Shown here: positions 42,110 to 51,395 of the stretch, piece after piece
Numbering within the stretch: the first letter of the stretch is position 1
How the letters are laid out: every line of letters begins with the position of its first letter
Assembly: GCA_018873245.2 (NCBI GenBank)
Contig: JAEMBT020000010.1
Span: 1 to 64,000 of the forward strand
Direction of reading: 5' to 3'
Origin: Archegozetes longisetosus
Lineage: Eukaryota > Arthropoda > Arachnida > Sarcoptiformes > Trhypochthoniidae
DNA length: 64,000 nt
Program-made: the position numbers and the translations under genes
Notes under the pieces: model-generated
The model's database searches: none
What the model was told of the DNA's origin: nothing
Seen by the model: the letters and a program-made list of their open reading frames with translations, nothing else

Positions 42110-42880
42110 GGTTTATAAATTGTGAAAAAGCCGAAGGGAAAAACTTTTACTTCTATAGGGATTGCCTAGCCAAAATTCTTAGACAATTCAGTCGGCATCT
42201 GGAGAATTCATTTTATTTTTAACTTGTCTCAATGCGGTCTACAAATTTTTACTTCAAACGAATCAAATAAATTATTTTCCAGTCGACGTTTAAAACAAAT
42301 TTTAACTATTCCTGCACAAACCGATATCGACAGTAGTATTTCTCATGTTTCAGTTATCACAATAAGTTACCAATTTCAGAAAATATTGATCCTGAACATT
42401 GCACAATATTCATATACGTTCGATATTATTGGTACTATCGCTTGTGAATCTTTGGACAAAATTTAGTTCAATCTTCGAATCGAAATTTTTCTTTCGATTC
42501 GTTTCAAAATTTGAATGTCTCACTTATGCATGAATAGTTTTAAAATAAATTTAATCGATCCCAACTTAAAGAATATCTATGGATTTTCATTTTTAGACAT
42601 GCTACTTGTCTAAAAGGACAAAATATTTTGTTTCAGTTTGTTCTAAAACTTGTATGTTTTACATATAGAGAATTGGTCGAAATTTAATTAAGCGAACTTA
42701 AAGAATGCCTATGAATTTCAATTTCTAGACATTCTATTTGTCTAAAAGAGCGTAAAAACATATCGATTCAGTTTGTTTCATACTTGTAAGTTTCATTTGG
42801 AGACGAACTGAAAATCAAGTTGGATTCAATGATCTCTATCATTATATAATATATATTGCATAATGAGAGGTGGGAGATCG
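42110..42880. repeat. tandem 125-bp units; no gene
   Basis: Two units with TTAAAGAATATCTATGGATT / TTAAAGAATGCCTATGAATT and CTACTTGTCTAAAAG / CTATTTGTCTAAAAG occur at about 42560 and 42690. An 80-codon frame at 42224 is not supported by any motif and lies in repeat-like sequence. Confidence 0.5.
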
Positions 42881-42917
42881 AAAACCCCCTCAGACCCATT
42901 AGCCCGGATTCACCCCT
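42880..42917 (-). repeat. right member of the inverted repeat pair
   Basis: AGACCCATTAGCCCGGATTC followed by ACCC is the reverse complement of the segment at 37516, with one difference. See that entry. Confidence 0.5.
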
Positions 42918-43218
42918 AAGTAGTATATAAAATGCCGATTCTGGCGCACGCCCTTTTCGTTTTTTTTATTATTTCAAAAAATATGTAAAATAGCATATTT
43001 CCACACTGTTTTACATAAAAAAGTGATAAAAATGAAAAAATATGAGTTTAAAACTACTTAATCAGATAATATTACATAAAAATGCAAGAGGGTTGCCCTC
43101 TTCTCATCCAATAAAATAAAATATCAAAAAGCAAAAAAATCCTCTTTTTCTTTAATTCAATGAATTTATTAGTAAATGACATCAAATACATTTGATAATT
43201 GTAATAACATCAAATTTA
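42918..43218. other. left border region of the Maverick-like element
   Basis: AT-rich with T-runs, no ORF. The outermost Maverick-like frame seen is at 43219. The element end must lie near here, but with no second terminus in the window I cannot place it. Confidence 0.35.
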
Positions 43219-43401
43219 TTATTCATCATCATTTATGTCAAACTTATGTGGATCTAAATATTTCATAAGATCAATATATTCCACATCAATTACTTTGTGA
43301 TAAACTGAAATATACTCGCTTTCGTGTTGTCCTGATTCTATTCCCGAATTAAATTTACTCCATTTGAGCAAATTATAATCATACTTTTTCAAATTTTCCA
43401 T
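43219..43401 (-). CDS. short ORF at the edge of the Maverick-like element, 60 aa
   Basis: MENLKKYDYNLLKWSKFNSG is an intact acidic ORF. A further coding-like frame upstream (to about 43500) suggests it is the end of a longer decayed gene. It shares the minus orientation and AT-rich codon use of the protease and fibre-like genes to its right. Unrecognised. Confidence 0.35.
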   Translation of the reverse strand: MENLKKYDYNLLKWSKFNSGIESGQHESEYISVYHKVIDVEYIDLMKYLDPHKFDINDDE

Positions 43402-43909
43402 TATGTGTGGAAAGGTGGTGTTAGGTCTCTTGATTCGACAACTTCGTGGGGAAGTATTCTCTCAATGTATTTTCGTTTGTCCACATCCAAATTTTCTTAG
43501 TGTCCGCTGTAAACTTTTATACGTAAAACAGTTATAGAACTCTGGTGGAGAAACAAAATTTTAATTTTTATTACTAATATTACGAGAAATCTATACCATA
43601 TTAAAGGCAAAAATTCACAAAATTATTCACGAAATTTTACAAAACACATACAACCGTTAACAATATGAAATAATTTATCCACAATTATTGCATTCAACTT
43701 AAGTAACATCATTAAGAGAAATCACATATGTCTAGGCAACAAAGCTATTTTTATTATATTATTTCAAACATAATAAAACTATTTCATCAAATCACTTATT
43801 TCTACTGAATACTAATAAATATAAAATATATAAATTACTTTTATTTTTATGACAATTTCAGTTAGCTGATGTCATTTTTATATTCATTGAAGATATTAAT
43901 CCTAATTCA
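43402..43909. other. no intact gene
   Basis: About 100 bases adjacent to the previous ORF look coding on the minus strand (LDVDKRKYIERILPHEVVES). The rest is AT-rich with stops in all frames. Confidence 0.35.
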
Positions 43910-44323
43910 TTATTTCCCTAAAAATCTTATCATTAACTTAATGCTCTTTTCTTCAGAAACTTTGAGTTCTATAAAATATTTTTCATACACTGCATTTATT
44001 ATTTTAGGTTTGCTTCCCTTATTCTTATTATAAATAAAGTGATTTTGATAAAAATATTCTCCTTTATTGAATAAGATCCATATATTATAAAAATATTCAG
44101 TTTCTATAGATTTAAAATCAATTTGAATATCTGAATTAGGTTTCACTTCTATTTCTCTATCAAATATTATACGTTTTGACTTCTCTTCCTCTATACTTTT
44201 AACTTTTAAATTACCTGTTAATTCTAAATCACCTTCAAGTTTAACAGAAGTATCATTTGCTATAATACTATTAGTTCGAATCGTATCAAAGCAATGATCT
44301 AATCTTATTTCTTCATTTGTCAT
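43910..44323 (-). CDS. hypothetical structural-type protein of the Maverick-like element, 137 aa
   Basis: The intact ORF (MTNEEIRLDHCFDTIRTNSI) overlaps the protease stop by 11 bases, so the two are likely co-transcribed. The first half has short beta-repeat character (SVKLEGDLELTGNLKVKSIE), as found in fibre- or tail-type proteins, and the second half is Lys/Tyr-rich. That reading is inference from composition. It may be a minor virion protein. Confidence 0.5.
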   Translation of the reverse strand: MTNEEIRLDHCFDTIRTNSIIANDTSVKLEGDLELTGNLKVKSIEEEKSKRIIFDREIEVKPNSDIQIDFKSIETEYFYNIWILFNKGEYFYQNHFIYNKNKGSKPKIINAVYEKYFIELKVSEEKSIKLMIRFLGK

Positions 44324-44759
44324 GATTTATTATATTTAGAATTACATCTTGAAAAGAATGACCATTGCTAAGTTCATGCAATACTCTCAAACATAAATTT
44401 CCACAATAATTTGTTTCAAGTTTTTGAATTTGAAAATTACTCAAAAGTATATTTTCACCTAAATAGTTTTGAATTTCATTAGGAGAATCTAATTCAAAAG
44501 AATCAAAATAGTATTTGTTATTTTTATTCTTATAATAACAAACCCAATTAGTTCTATTATTTTTGACTGAATCTAAATTAACAATGCCACATTCTTTTTC
44601 TTTAATTTTATAAGGCAATGTATCTCTCATAAAGACTCTAAAGTATTTTATTTTCAACTCTTTTGCCATATTTTCTAAGTCAAAGTTTGATAGAGGGTTT
44701 TTTATTCGATTCAGTTCTTGTAAGGATTTTTCCCTAAAAAAAGTCCTTTGCCATGACAT
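44313..44759 (-). pseudogene. adenain-like cysteine protease; catalytic His replaced
   Basis: The frame includes ECGIVNLDSVKNNRTNWVCY, then YYFDSFELDSPNEI and ETNYCGNLCLRVLHEL. In the family the Trp-Val is preceded by His (THWV), the Asp lies in YFDS and the nucleophile Cys in CGxxCL. Here the His position is Asn (TNWV), so the enzyme should be inactive. The N-terminal Met is an artefact of a frameshift: one base away, the frame reads KGLYKKCDKCHGKGLFLGKS, which leads in from the core-peptide part to the right. The protease matures virion proteins in adenoviruses and Maverick-like viruses. Confidence 0.8.
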
Positions 44760-45109
44760 TTATCACATTTCTTATAAAGACCTTTACCACTAAACAATTT
44801 ACTCTATCATTTCATTATGTTTCTTTGTTTCTGCTAATTGTCTCTCATTAGCTTTTGCTTGATTAACTGCTTTAGCTACTTGTGAACCTCCTGCTGGTAT
44901 ACTACCAACTGCAGATAATCCTCGTAGTATTAAAGGTAGTAAAGGTAAAAATCCTCCATGTTTTTTCAACATTTGTAATTGTTTATTAAGTTTAATTCAA
45001 TTCCAGTATTATTTTTAATAGCTTTATCAATATTACTTTTTTGTGTATTGGTTAACAAAATAGGAATATCTCCATTCAAACTATTTTTACTTAATCTTAA
45101 AGTAAAAGC
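44760..45109 (-). pseudogene. core-peptide (pX/mu-like) N-terminal part of the protease gene
   Basis: Minus-strand frames include KHGGFLPLLPLILRGLSAVG and KAVNQAKANERQLAETKKHN (about 44970-44815), the hydrophobic-then-basic core-peptide region commonly fused upstream of adenain in Maverick-like elements. Further right LRLSKNSLNGDIPILL (about 45100-45050) is the usual start region. The gene is cut at 45110 by a Merlin element and continues at 46787. Confidence 0.7.
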
Positions 45110-45326
45110 GGACGCATTTTAGATGTGCAGGCTACAGTAAACCCTGAATGAAAAATCCCTAATCAGAGATAATTCATAAAAACATTAAAAGTGTTTAGAA
45201 CTTTAGAAACCTTTGAAAACTTAGAAAACTTTAAAAAGATTCAAAGACTTGTCTCAAAGAAAATATCTTTAGATAGTCTCTACTATTGCTACCACCACCA
45301 CCACCACTGCTTTCACCACATTAGCT

Positions 45327-45561
45327 GAAGAAGCGCTAGCTGTAGAAGTCGTTTCTAAAGCTTAACCAAAGCAACCTGGAACTCTGTAAGAGTACAAGCA
45401 AAACAAATATAAACATGGTCATATTATCTTTGGACATGGATCAGATGAAGATGTCCAAAGATAATATGACCATGTTTATATTTGTTTTGCTTGTACTCTT
45501 ACAGAGTTCCAGGTTGCATTGGTTAAGCTTTAGAAAGGACTTCTACAGCTAGCGCTTCTTC
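45327..45561. repeat. long near-perfect hairpin, about 110-bp arms
   Basis: The left arm 45327-45436 and right arm 45452-45561 are reverse complements with about two mismatches, around a 15-base loop (GGATCAGATGAAG). Words such as ACATGGTCATATTATCTTTG and its complement are perfect. It lies inside the Merlin element between its left end and the transposase. Its age must be low or the arms are kept equal by gene conversion. Confidence 0.93.
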
Positions 45562-45616
45562 TAGGGGTAAATAATAAAACTTCAAATGCGTAATAAGTTT
45601 ATTAATATTAAAGAAA

Positions 45617-46614
45617 TTAAGATATATAGCCCATATGTAATTTAGCATTTAAAACAGAATCATAGCAATTTATACCATTTTTACCAAACCCTGGATAAAC
45701 TCGTGTTAGATCTAAAATGAATTGTCGAAACAATTCACAAACACTAAGATCTTTAAATTTTCTAAAGTAGAGGAATTGATGTATATGCGAATCCAGAAGC
45801 CGTGCATTCGATGTTGAAGGTAGAAATTCTTTAAGGGTTAAATTTAGCCTTTCAACAGTCTGGGTGTGGATATTTCGGTCTTGAGGATTTAGAAAATTTC
45901 TTTTGTATATAACTACACCATAATTGTATCCCATCATACCGAGTCCAGAGTAGGCTGACCATCCAACTGTATAAATTGTTATTGGGCTTTCAGGATTAGG
46001 GTTGGCAACATATTCCTTTATAAGAGGTAATAATTTTCTAACCCCCGAGTCCGCACCGGAATAACAAATATACGCTTAGTTTCCCGGCAGATACCGTTAA
46101 ATATCCATTGGGTCTGCTTTCTCAATACACGGCCACGCATATACTTTCTTTTCCAAATAGCAGTTTCATCTACCTCAATTGTAAGCCCGGGTCCCCCAAT
46201 AGGTTCAAAAGGTTGATTTTGATTGAAAATTAGGCAAACTTTTCTAAATAATGTATACCAATCAATAGCAGTGGCCGAACTAACTCAAGTGATTTTCATC
46301 ACTTTACTGACAGGAACCCTATTACAAAAACAAAAAATTAATCTTAGGGACTCCAGTTTTCCTAACCTGTTATTTTCAAATATTGTGCCGGCCAATAGCG
46401 AAATGATTTTGCAACAGTTAGATCTTCGACATCTAAATAATCTTTTTTTTCGATTCATTTCTGTTCGCATGCTTGAACAACATGAACAGTTAGGAGGCAC
46501 CAAATTAATTAAATGATGTTCTACAGATAAAGATTTGGCAGTCGTTTCATTATTTAATTGTTCACTAAACGTAAATTCGTTTAAAAGAGTGAAATCAAAA
46601 TTAATGATAGTCAT
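45617..46614 (-). pseudogene. Merlin-type transposase, second catalytic Asp lost
   Basis: Minus-strand frames in order: a zinc ribbon (NCSCCSSMRTEMNRKKRL, CRRSNCC, then AGTIFENNRL) at 46614-46285; the first catalytic Asp in GLTIEVDETAIWKRKYMRGR with QWIFNGICRETK at about 46200-46090; then TVGWSAYSGLGMMG and HTQTVERLNLTLKEF with the third acidic residue at 45937-45617. At the second catalytic position the usual TDGW reads TVGW, Asp to Val. Frames shift twice, so it is inactive. Confidence 0.82.
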
Positions 46615-46786
46615 GTTTACGCACTTTCTATGAATGAAAATAGTATTGAAAGTTTTATAGTAAATAAACAGTTGTATGGATTATCTCAATCGAACTCTTG
46701 GGACGTGGGGCATAAAACCTGTTTTTGGGCTATATCGTTAAAAAGGGTATTTCATTCTGAGCAGCCTACACATCTAAAATGCGACC

Positions 46787-46872
46787 GTAAGAGCCTTTTT
46801 ATTATTTATTGATTTACCTAAATTTTTCTTTTGAGTATCTGAAAGACATATTTTGTGTCCTATGTATGTCAT
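46787..46872 (-). pseudogene. 5' end of the core-peptide/protease gene
   Basis: The ATG at 46872 (minus) begins MTYIGHKICLSDTQKK and runs into the Merlin insertion at 46787. Its frame is the one that resumes beyond the transposon at 45109. This start, a short beta-hairpin segment ending in a Lys/Leu stretch, matches the usual opening of these proteins. Confidence 0.65.
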
Positions 46873-47078
46873 TCATTTATTAATAATTTATAATCAATCA
46901 TCATTCTAGATCCGTCGCTTGTTAGTTTCATTAATCTATCACTTAATATAAGACAATAACATTTGGTGTTAGCAGGAACATTTGAATTACATTTGTCTTA
47001 AGTTAATGTAAATAATATATAAGCATTCAATAATAATAAACTTACATCTAAAACTGTAAAACAATATATATATATATT
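46873..47078. promoter_or_regulatory. divergent spacer in the Maverick-like element
   Basis: About 200 AT-rich bases separate the minus-strand core-peptide gene from the plus-strand ORF at 47079. There is a TATATATATA run at about 47066. No ORF. Confidence 0.4.
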
Positions 47079-47352
47079 ATGAATGAATTAGTTGATAAAA
47101 TAGGAACTTTAGATACATCTGTTGAACAGAAAAATCAATTTCGTTCATTGTTTGTTCTATTATTTTCTAAAATGTGTGAATTAGATTGTAAAGGTATAAT
47201 GTTAAATAATTCAATACAAAATAATAATAAATATAAAGAGATTATAGATAAATTACAAGAAGCATATCAAAAAGAACGCGATGAGCATAATGCTCTTGCA
47301 AAGAAATATAATGAAAAATAAAAGGAAGCAAAAGTTATTGTTCCAGGAATAT
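47079..47352 (+). pseudogene. coiled-coil small protein of the Maverick-like element, interrupted
   Basis: The ORF MNELVDKIGTLDTSVEQKNQ (80 aa) has heptad-like helix (YKEIIDKLQEAYQKERDEH) and stops at 47319-47321. The same frame continues past the stop (EAKVIVPGI) up to the LTR at 47353 and can be followed again beyond the retroelement at 60805 (SLSLTLKYSKTIKPHACVEL). The retroelement therefore landed in or just after this gene. Confidence 0.5.
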
Positions 47353-47832
47353 TGTAAAGTCTGGATCTTTGATAGGAGCGTGTACGAAATCAATTTTTAA
47401 AATATAAGCACTAACATAACCACAATACAAATTACATAAGATTTCACAGGATTTAACACTAAAGAGCGAAAAATTTAAGAAAAACACGACATTTTATAGG
47501 AACAATAGGCGGGTAAAATTAGAAAATGTTTTACAATGATAGGCTAAACCTTTTAAGGTCAATAGCACATTTAGCTAGGATTGGGAGATTGTATAATCAG
47601 GACATACTTAGATAGGTTTTAAGAGTTGAGATATGCTTATTCTCAGCTGTCTTCATAACTTGTACAGTTGAGACAAGCATGTGAAGGTTTCTTTTATACA
47701 AACAAAAAGTAATCTTTAAATCGGTAATAAATGTTGACATATACGGTGAGTTATGAAAATTAGTTTAGCAATATAGGCTATTACAAAAGTATTTTGGTAT
47801 AGGTCTAATTAAGAAACTTAGACGTTATTACA
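47353..47832 (-). repeat. 3' LTR (480 bp)
   Basis: Starts TGTAAAGTCTGG and ends GTTATTACA on the plus strand. It lacks several bases present in the 5' LTR near 47411 and 47461, and shows scattered substitutions, so the two LTRs have diverged measurably since insertion. Just inside, at 47833-47845, the minus strand has AGGTGGGGGTAT, a purine-rich tract suited to plus-strand priming. Confidence 0.95.
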
Positions 47833-48280
47833 ATACCCCCACCTTAGATTACACGACTCTGTGTAACGCGTAATTGGTTTACATTAGATAACGTGAGATT
47901 AGATTTAACAATACAAGCAAAAAAAAAACAATTCAAAATTATAATAGCATTTAGTTGATAATATTTGGACATTATTTGTGAAAACAAAAAAATTATATAA
48001 AATAAAAAAAAATTTTTTTAATAGATATTTAAGACTATAAGTTTGGCATATAAAGAGGTAGTTAGTAAAATATATATATTTTTTCATAAATGAATATATT
48101 AGTTATATTTTTTTCAATTTTCTTAATAATTATATGATTATTCATATTTCTATACGTATATTTTAAAATATTAATACTGGATTATTTATGCCATGTATAA
48201 ACTTTTGCCCAATTAAAAAAACAAGGAAAAAAAATAATATAAAATATAAAATGAATAGTGTAAACATCTAACTTGAGGTA
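47833..48280. other. retroelement 3' untranslated region
   Basis: AT-rich with A- and T-runs (about 47918-48080). No gene. The polypurine tract lies at its left edge. Confidence 0.5.
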
Positions 48281-48736
48281 TTAGCGATGATATCCATAGT
48301 ATGGCTGTGAGGAAAGGCTTGAGGTATTATAGCACCCATTTGTGCTATTTAAAGGGTGAATAGAAGTCTGAACACCATTTTGAACTGTTGTTGATGAGGT
48401 AGAAGCTTGTTGTCTATTGAAGATAATGTTTAAAATAGCGGAACGAATATCCCTAATCATAGTGCTGCTAGTAGTAGGATGGATGACAATGTCCGTGATT
48501 GATCGACCCAATTGTCCCGTTAGTTCTTCATCTGGATTCTGCATATTCAATAGTTCGTTTATGAATAAAAGTTGAGTCCTAATGTTGTCGGCGATTCCTC
48601 GAAGTTCATCCAACTCGGTATAGCTTGTTCGGTTTCTATATGGTGTAAATGTTCTTGAAACTTCATTATGCCTATGTCGTCGAATTCTATCTGACATATC
48701 GACTATAAGAATTTTAATAATAATGTCGTTAGACAA
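48281..48736 (-). CDS. accessory ORF of the retroelement, sense strand, 151 aa
   Basis: The intact ORF has a likely functional start at the second Met (MSDRIRRHRHNEVSRTFTPY), followed by a helical middle (ELRGIADNIRTQLLFINELL) and a Ser/Thr/Gln-rich tail ending YYGYHR. The N-terminal Arg/His cluster could bind RNA. It lies between env and the 3' LTR in the element's own orientation. No family recognised. Confidence 0.5.
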   Translation of the reverse strand: MSNDIIIKILIVDMSDRIRRHRHNEVSRTFTPYRNRTSYTELDELRGIADNIRTQLLFINELLNMQNPDEELTGQLGRSITDIVIHPTTSSTMIRDIRSAILNIIFNRQQASTSSTTVQNGVQTSIHPLNSTNGCYNTSSLSSQPYYGYHR

Positions 48737-48819
48737 ATAGTAAAATATAGTTTAGCTTCCTATAGTTTAAATAATACGTGTTTAGCATGAAGTAACTGTG
48801 TTTTGTTCATATTGTGAAT

Positions 48820-49310
48820 AATAGATGTCGCTATGGTAGATTTAGATGCTTATTAATAAATAAATTAAAAATTTTAATATTTGAATAGAGCCGCCCTCGA
48901 TCAAAATTTTGTGAAAAATATTTGAGTTTATGCTTACTTATTAAGTGCAGAGCGATCTCTGGCTCTTAAGTGGTTCAGAAGATATTCGACATTGAATTTT
49001 TTTTATAATAGAAAATAACGTTAAACAAGTAAGTAGAAAGTTAGCGATGCTTATAGTTTGTTTACATTAAGTTTAGCACAAGTTCCAGTGGAATAGTTCA
49101 TAATAGGAGGGATAGATGTCGCTATGGTGGATTTTGATGTCTATTAATAAATAAATTAAAATTTTTAGTACTTGAATAGAGCCGCCCTCGATCAAATTTT
49201 TGTGAAAAATATTTGAGTTTATGCTTTACTTATTAAGCGCACAGCGATCTCTGGCTCTTAAACGGTTCAGAAGATATTCGATATTGAAAATTAAAATTTC
49301 TTTTAGTCGT
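48820..49310 (+). repeat. direct repeat, two copies, period about 285 bp
   Basis: Copies at about 48826-49012 and 49111-49300 share GATGTCGCTATGGT, ATAGAGCCGCCCTCGATCAA, TTTGTGAAAAATATTTGAGT and AGCGATCTCTGGCTCTTAA, with about 5-8% differences by eye. They lie upstream of the antisense chromodomain gene and could be its control region or a relic of a duplication. Confidence 0.85.
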
Positions 49311-49759
49311 CATTTGTGTCAGACACTTTCCCTCAACTGGTCAGCGTAGGCAAAAGGTACAACAAAAGGTTAAGGTTTGGTCAATATAAAGTGAGTTTTT
49401 TTTAAATTTTTTCTTAATAAGTATACTAAGTATATTGATATATCTTTTTACTTAGTAATTTTAATTTACTATTACTTTTATTAATGGTTACCTGTTTTAT
49501 GTTACTTTTAAAGTTTTATATTTTTTTTTTTAGAATTAAGTTATACGTAAGCTTGTTAGTATGCGCATGATTATATATACAACCATTCAAATGTACAGTT
49601 ATTTCCCATTATACTTACATTCAATAGAAAATTTAATTATGTTTGATTTCAAACAAAAAATAATTTTTTTCTATTTTTCCGAATTATTTACGTATTGTAT
49701 ATTTAAACAAATGTTATTTTATAGTTCATAATAGGATTAAAATAAAATTAATAGAAACA
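49311..49759. other. upstream of the antisense chromodomain gene
   Basis: No ORF of support. T- and A-rich, with TATATATAC at about 49573, roughly 185 bases before the ATG at 49760. Confidence 0.35.
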
Positions 49760-50304
49760 ATGGGTCCAATTCAAGCGACGATTGAAATTTCAACTACAAA
49801 TAACGGTGAGTTCATCTTGTGGAAGAAGCTAAGTTTATGATTTAGTAAAGAATAATCAATATGATAAAGTAAAATTTTATCTTTTAATAATGTAGATTCC
49901 AGCGAACATACAGAAGAGACTGAGAACAACTTGTTTAGTAGAATAGATAATACTTCCCGAGTAGATGAACAGATCACTACACAGCTTGTTAAAGAAACAT
50001 ACCCTAAAGCAGATAACGGCGCAAAATACGTAAGCTACAAAGACTTTCAAAACTTATGCATTAATGCATTTTACACGTAGATAGAGAGAAACAAGTTTTT
50101 GAGGAAAATCAGCGTCAACCAAGAGACCAATACGAGTACTTTGTTGAAGCGATTTTGGGTGAAAGGAAAAGAAAAGGTGTCATGAAGTACAAAATTCGCT
50201 GGTGTGGCTTTGGCTCTGAATGGGATACGTGGGAGCCTCGGGAAAACTTGAGTAATGCTTTAATTCAAGCTTACGAAAATAAGAAGAAGGGTGAAAAGAC
50301 ATAG
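49760..50304 (+). pseudogene. chromodomain gene, one intron, antisense within the retroelement
   Basis: Exon 1 (49760-49805) codes MGPIQATIEISTTNN. An intron of 90 bp (49806-49895, GTGAGT...TGTAG) is in correct phase with exon 2 (DSSEHTEETENNLFSRID). Near 50065 a one-base shift, or a second splice, leads to the chromodomain: YFVEAILGERKRKGVMKYKI then RWCGFGSEWDTWEPRENL, with Tyr/Phe, Trp and the WEP motif intact, ending TAG at 50302-50304. Chromodomains read histone methyl marks. In Ty3 chromoviruses such a domain sits at the integrase C-terminus and in the sense direction; here it is a separate gene on the opposite strand. Confidence 0.7.
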
Positions 50305-50392
50305 GATCACCGGCGCACCGGAGTCGGCTCGTTTATGTACTTTGGTTTCATCTAAATCCATTTTTCATCTGAATGGCCAATTTAATTAAGTC

Positions 50393-51161
50393 TTGGATTC
50401 TCAGCTTAATTATTATGAAAACAACAAGTGGTTTATACCAGGGTTTGGATTTGAAAGGTTTACTGTTATAATTTTCTTAGTAAATTTTTTTAACTTTAAT
50501 TGGACTTTATTTCGCAGAGATGGTCTAGCAGGTTTACTTGCTTGTGAGGTGGAAATGCGTTTCTGGGCTCAACTATGCATGGAATGGCAAAAATTAAATT
50601 CTACGGTTGAAATTTGCCCACTTTTAATGGGTGAAAATTGGACATCACCAAAAGAGGAGCGAGAAACACGTGAAAAGATGCGCAAATACAGCAAGTATGG
50701 TTTCGGAAATCGGACAGCTGTGAGAAAAAAGTTCTCGAGACTTTTACAGACCCGTAAACCAATCCTAGGTTTGGTGTTTGCTCCGAAATTGAGACATGGC
50801 AGTTGGGACTTTCTACATGTTCTGTCGGTTTTAGTTGTGGGAAAAGAAGCAACTAAAAAAAGTGTAAGTGGAGCGATTGAATTATTCAGCGCATTAAAAA
50901 AACTCAATTATTATTATTATTTTTTTAGTCTTCCTATACAACTCTTTGGTTCGAGAAGAAGCAGAGGTGAATGGATTAATAAACATGCGTGTTCAACATT
51001 TAAGATGTGATCTTTATTCCTCTTCCCCTATACAACTTGGATTTGGGGGTCAAGTTGACACAACCGACTGTTACCTTTGGTCTCTTCGATTTATTGCTAA
51101 CGTTGGTGATAATTATGATTTTCTTGATGAGATTGAGAGGTCGGACTACAAACCATATTAA
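50393..51161 (+). pseudogene. second antisense gene in the retroelement, probable introns, unrecognised
   Basis: A frame at 50393-51010 has no ATG at its start. An acceptor-like CTTTATTTCGCAG ends at 50519 before DGLAGLLACEVEMRFWAQL. The middle is well coding (TREKMRKYSKYGFGNRTAVR, KPILGLVFAPKLRHGSWDFL). A donor AGTGTAAGT at about 50859 and an acceptor ATTATTTTTTTAG at about 50928 suggest another intron. After it a shifted frame continues GFGGQVDTTDCYLWSLRF to TAA at 51159-51161. It follows the chromodomain gene by about 90 bases in the same orientation. Family unknown. Confidence 0.5.
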
Positions 51162-51395
51162 ATCTACTACGTTAGTGATTGTTTTGAACATTATTTTTTA
51201 GTAACTTTTTTTTATGTAATAAGGATACATACTTGATAATCAAAATAAATTGAATTATAAAATGGAATATATTTATTTTCAAAAACTTTTTTTTTTATTT
51301 TTTTTCCTTTTTTTTGAACTACATCGTTTATTAACCATAAACTTCTAGTAAATGATGTAGTTGTGCTAATTGTTTGGATTGTTTGGACTATACGA

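Larger units (their letters stand above)
40140..42110 (+). repeat. dispersed 290-bp repeat in tandem, five units
   Basis: Units begin at about 40140, 40460, 40765, 41465 and 41740. Each has the order: TAGAAGCCAATTTTATCTCG or a variant, TATTCGCCTCTTTATGTAG, GTTTTGAAACAAATTCGATC, GAAGGAAATATTTTTT, then a GACGCGGA and TATTGTACAATAT tail. Cassette copy H lies between units three and four. The tail phrase GACGCGGAGTGTAGAGAT resembles the cassette end GACGCGGAGTGAAGAGAT, so the repeat and cassette are parts of one larger family. Confidence 0.8.
45110..46786 (-). mobile_element. Merlin/IS1595-like DNA transposon, complete ends, 1.7 kb
   Basis: The ends are inverted: left GGACGCATTTTAGATGTGCA, right (reverse complement) GGTCGCATTTTAGATGTGTA, with AGGCT continuing in both. 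The flanks are an 8-base duplication with one difference, GTAAAAGC (45102-45109) and GTAAGAGC (46787-46794), the length expected for Merlin. It splits the protease gene of the Maverick-like element. Confidence 0.88.

Noticed and set aside
42224-42466. 80-codon ORF MSQCGLQIFTSNES
   Set aside because: No motif, no promoter feature, and surrounded by repeat-derived DNA.
50569-50907. Minus-strand 112-codon ORF opposite the second antisense gene
   Set aside because: The plus frame has better coding character and splice-like borders. The retroelement's sense ORFs elsewhere use other composition, but I cannot fully exclude it.
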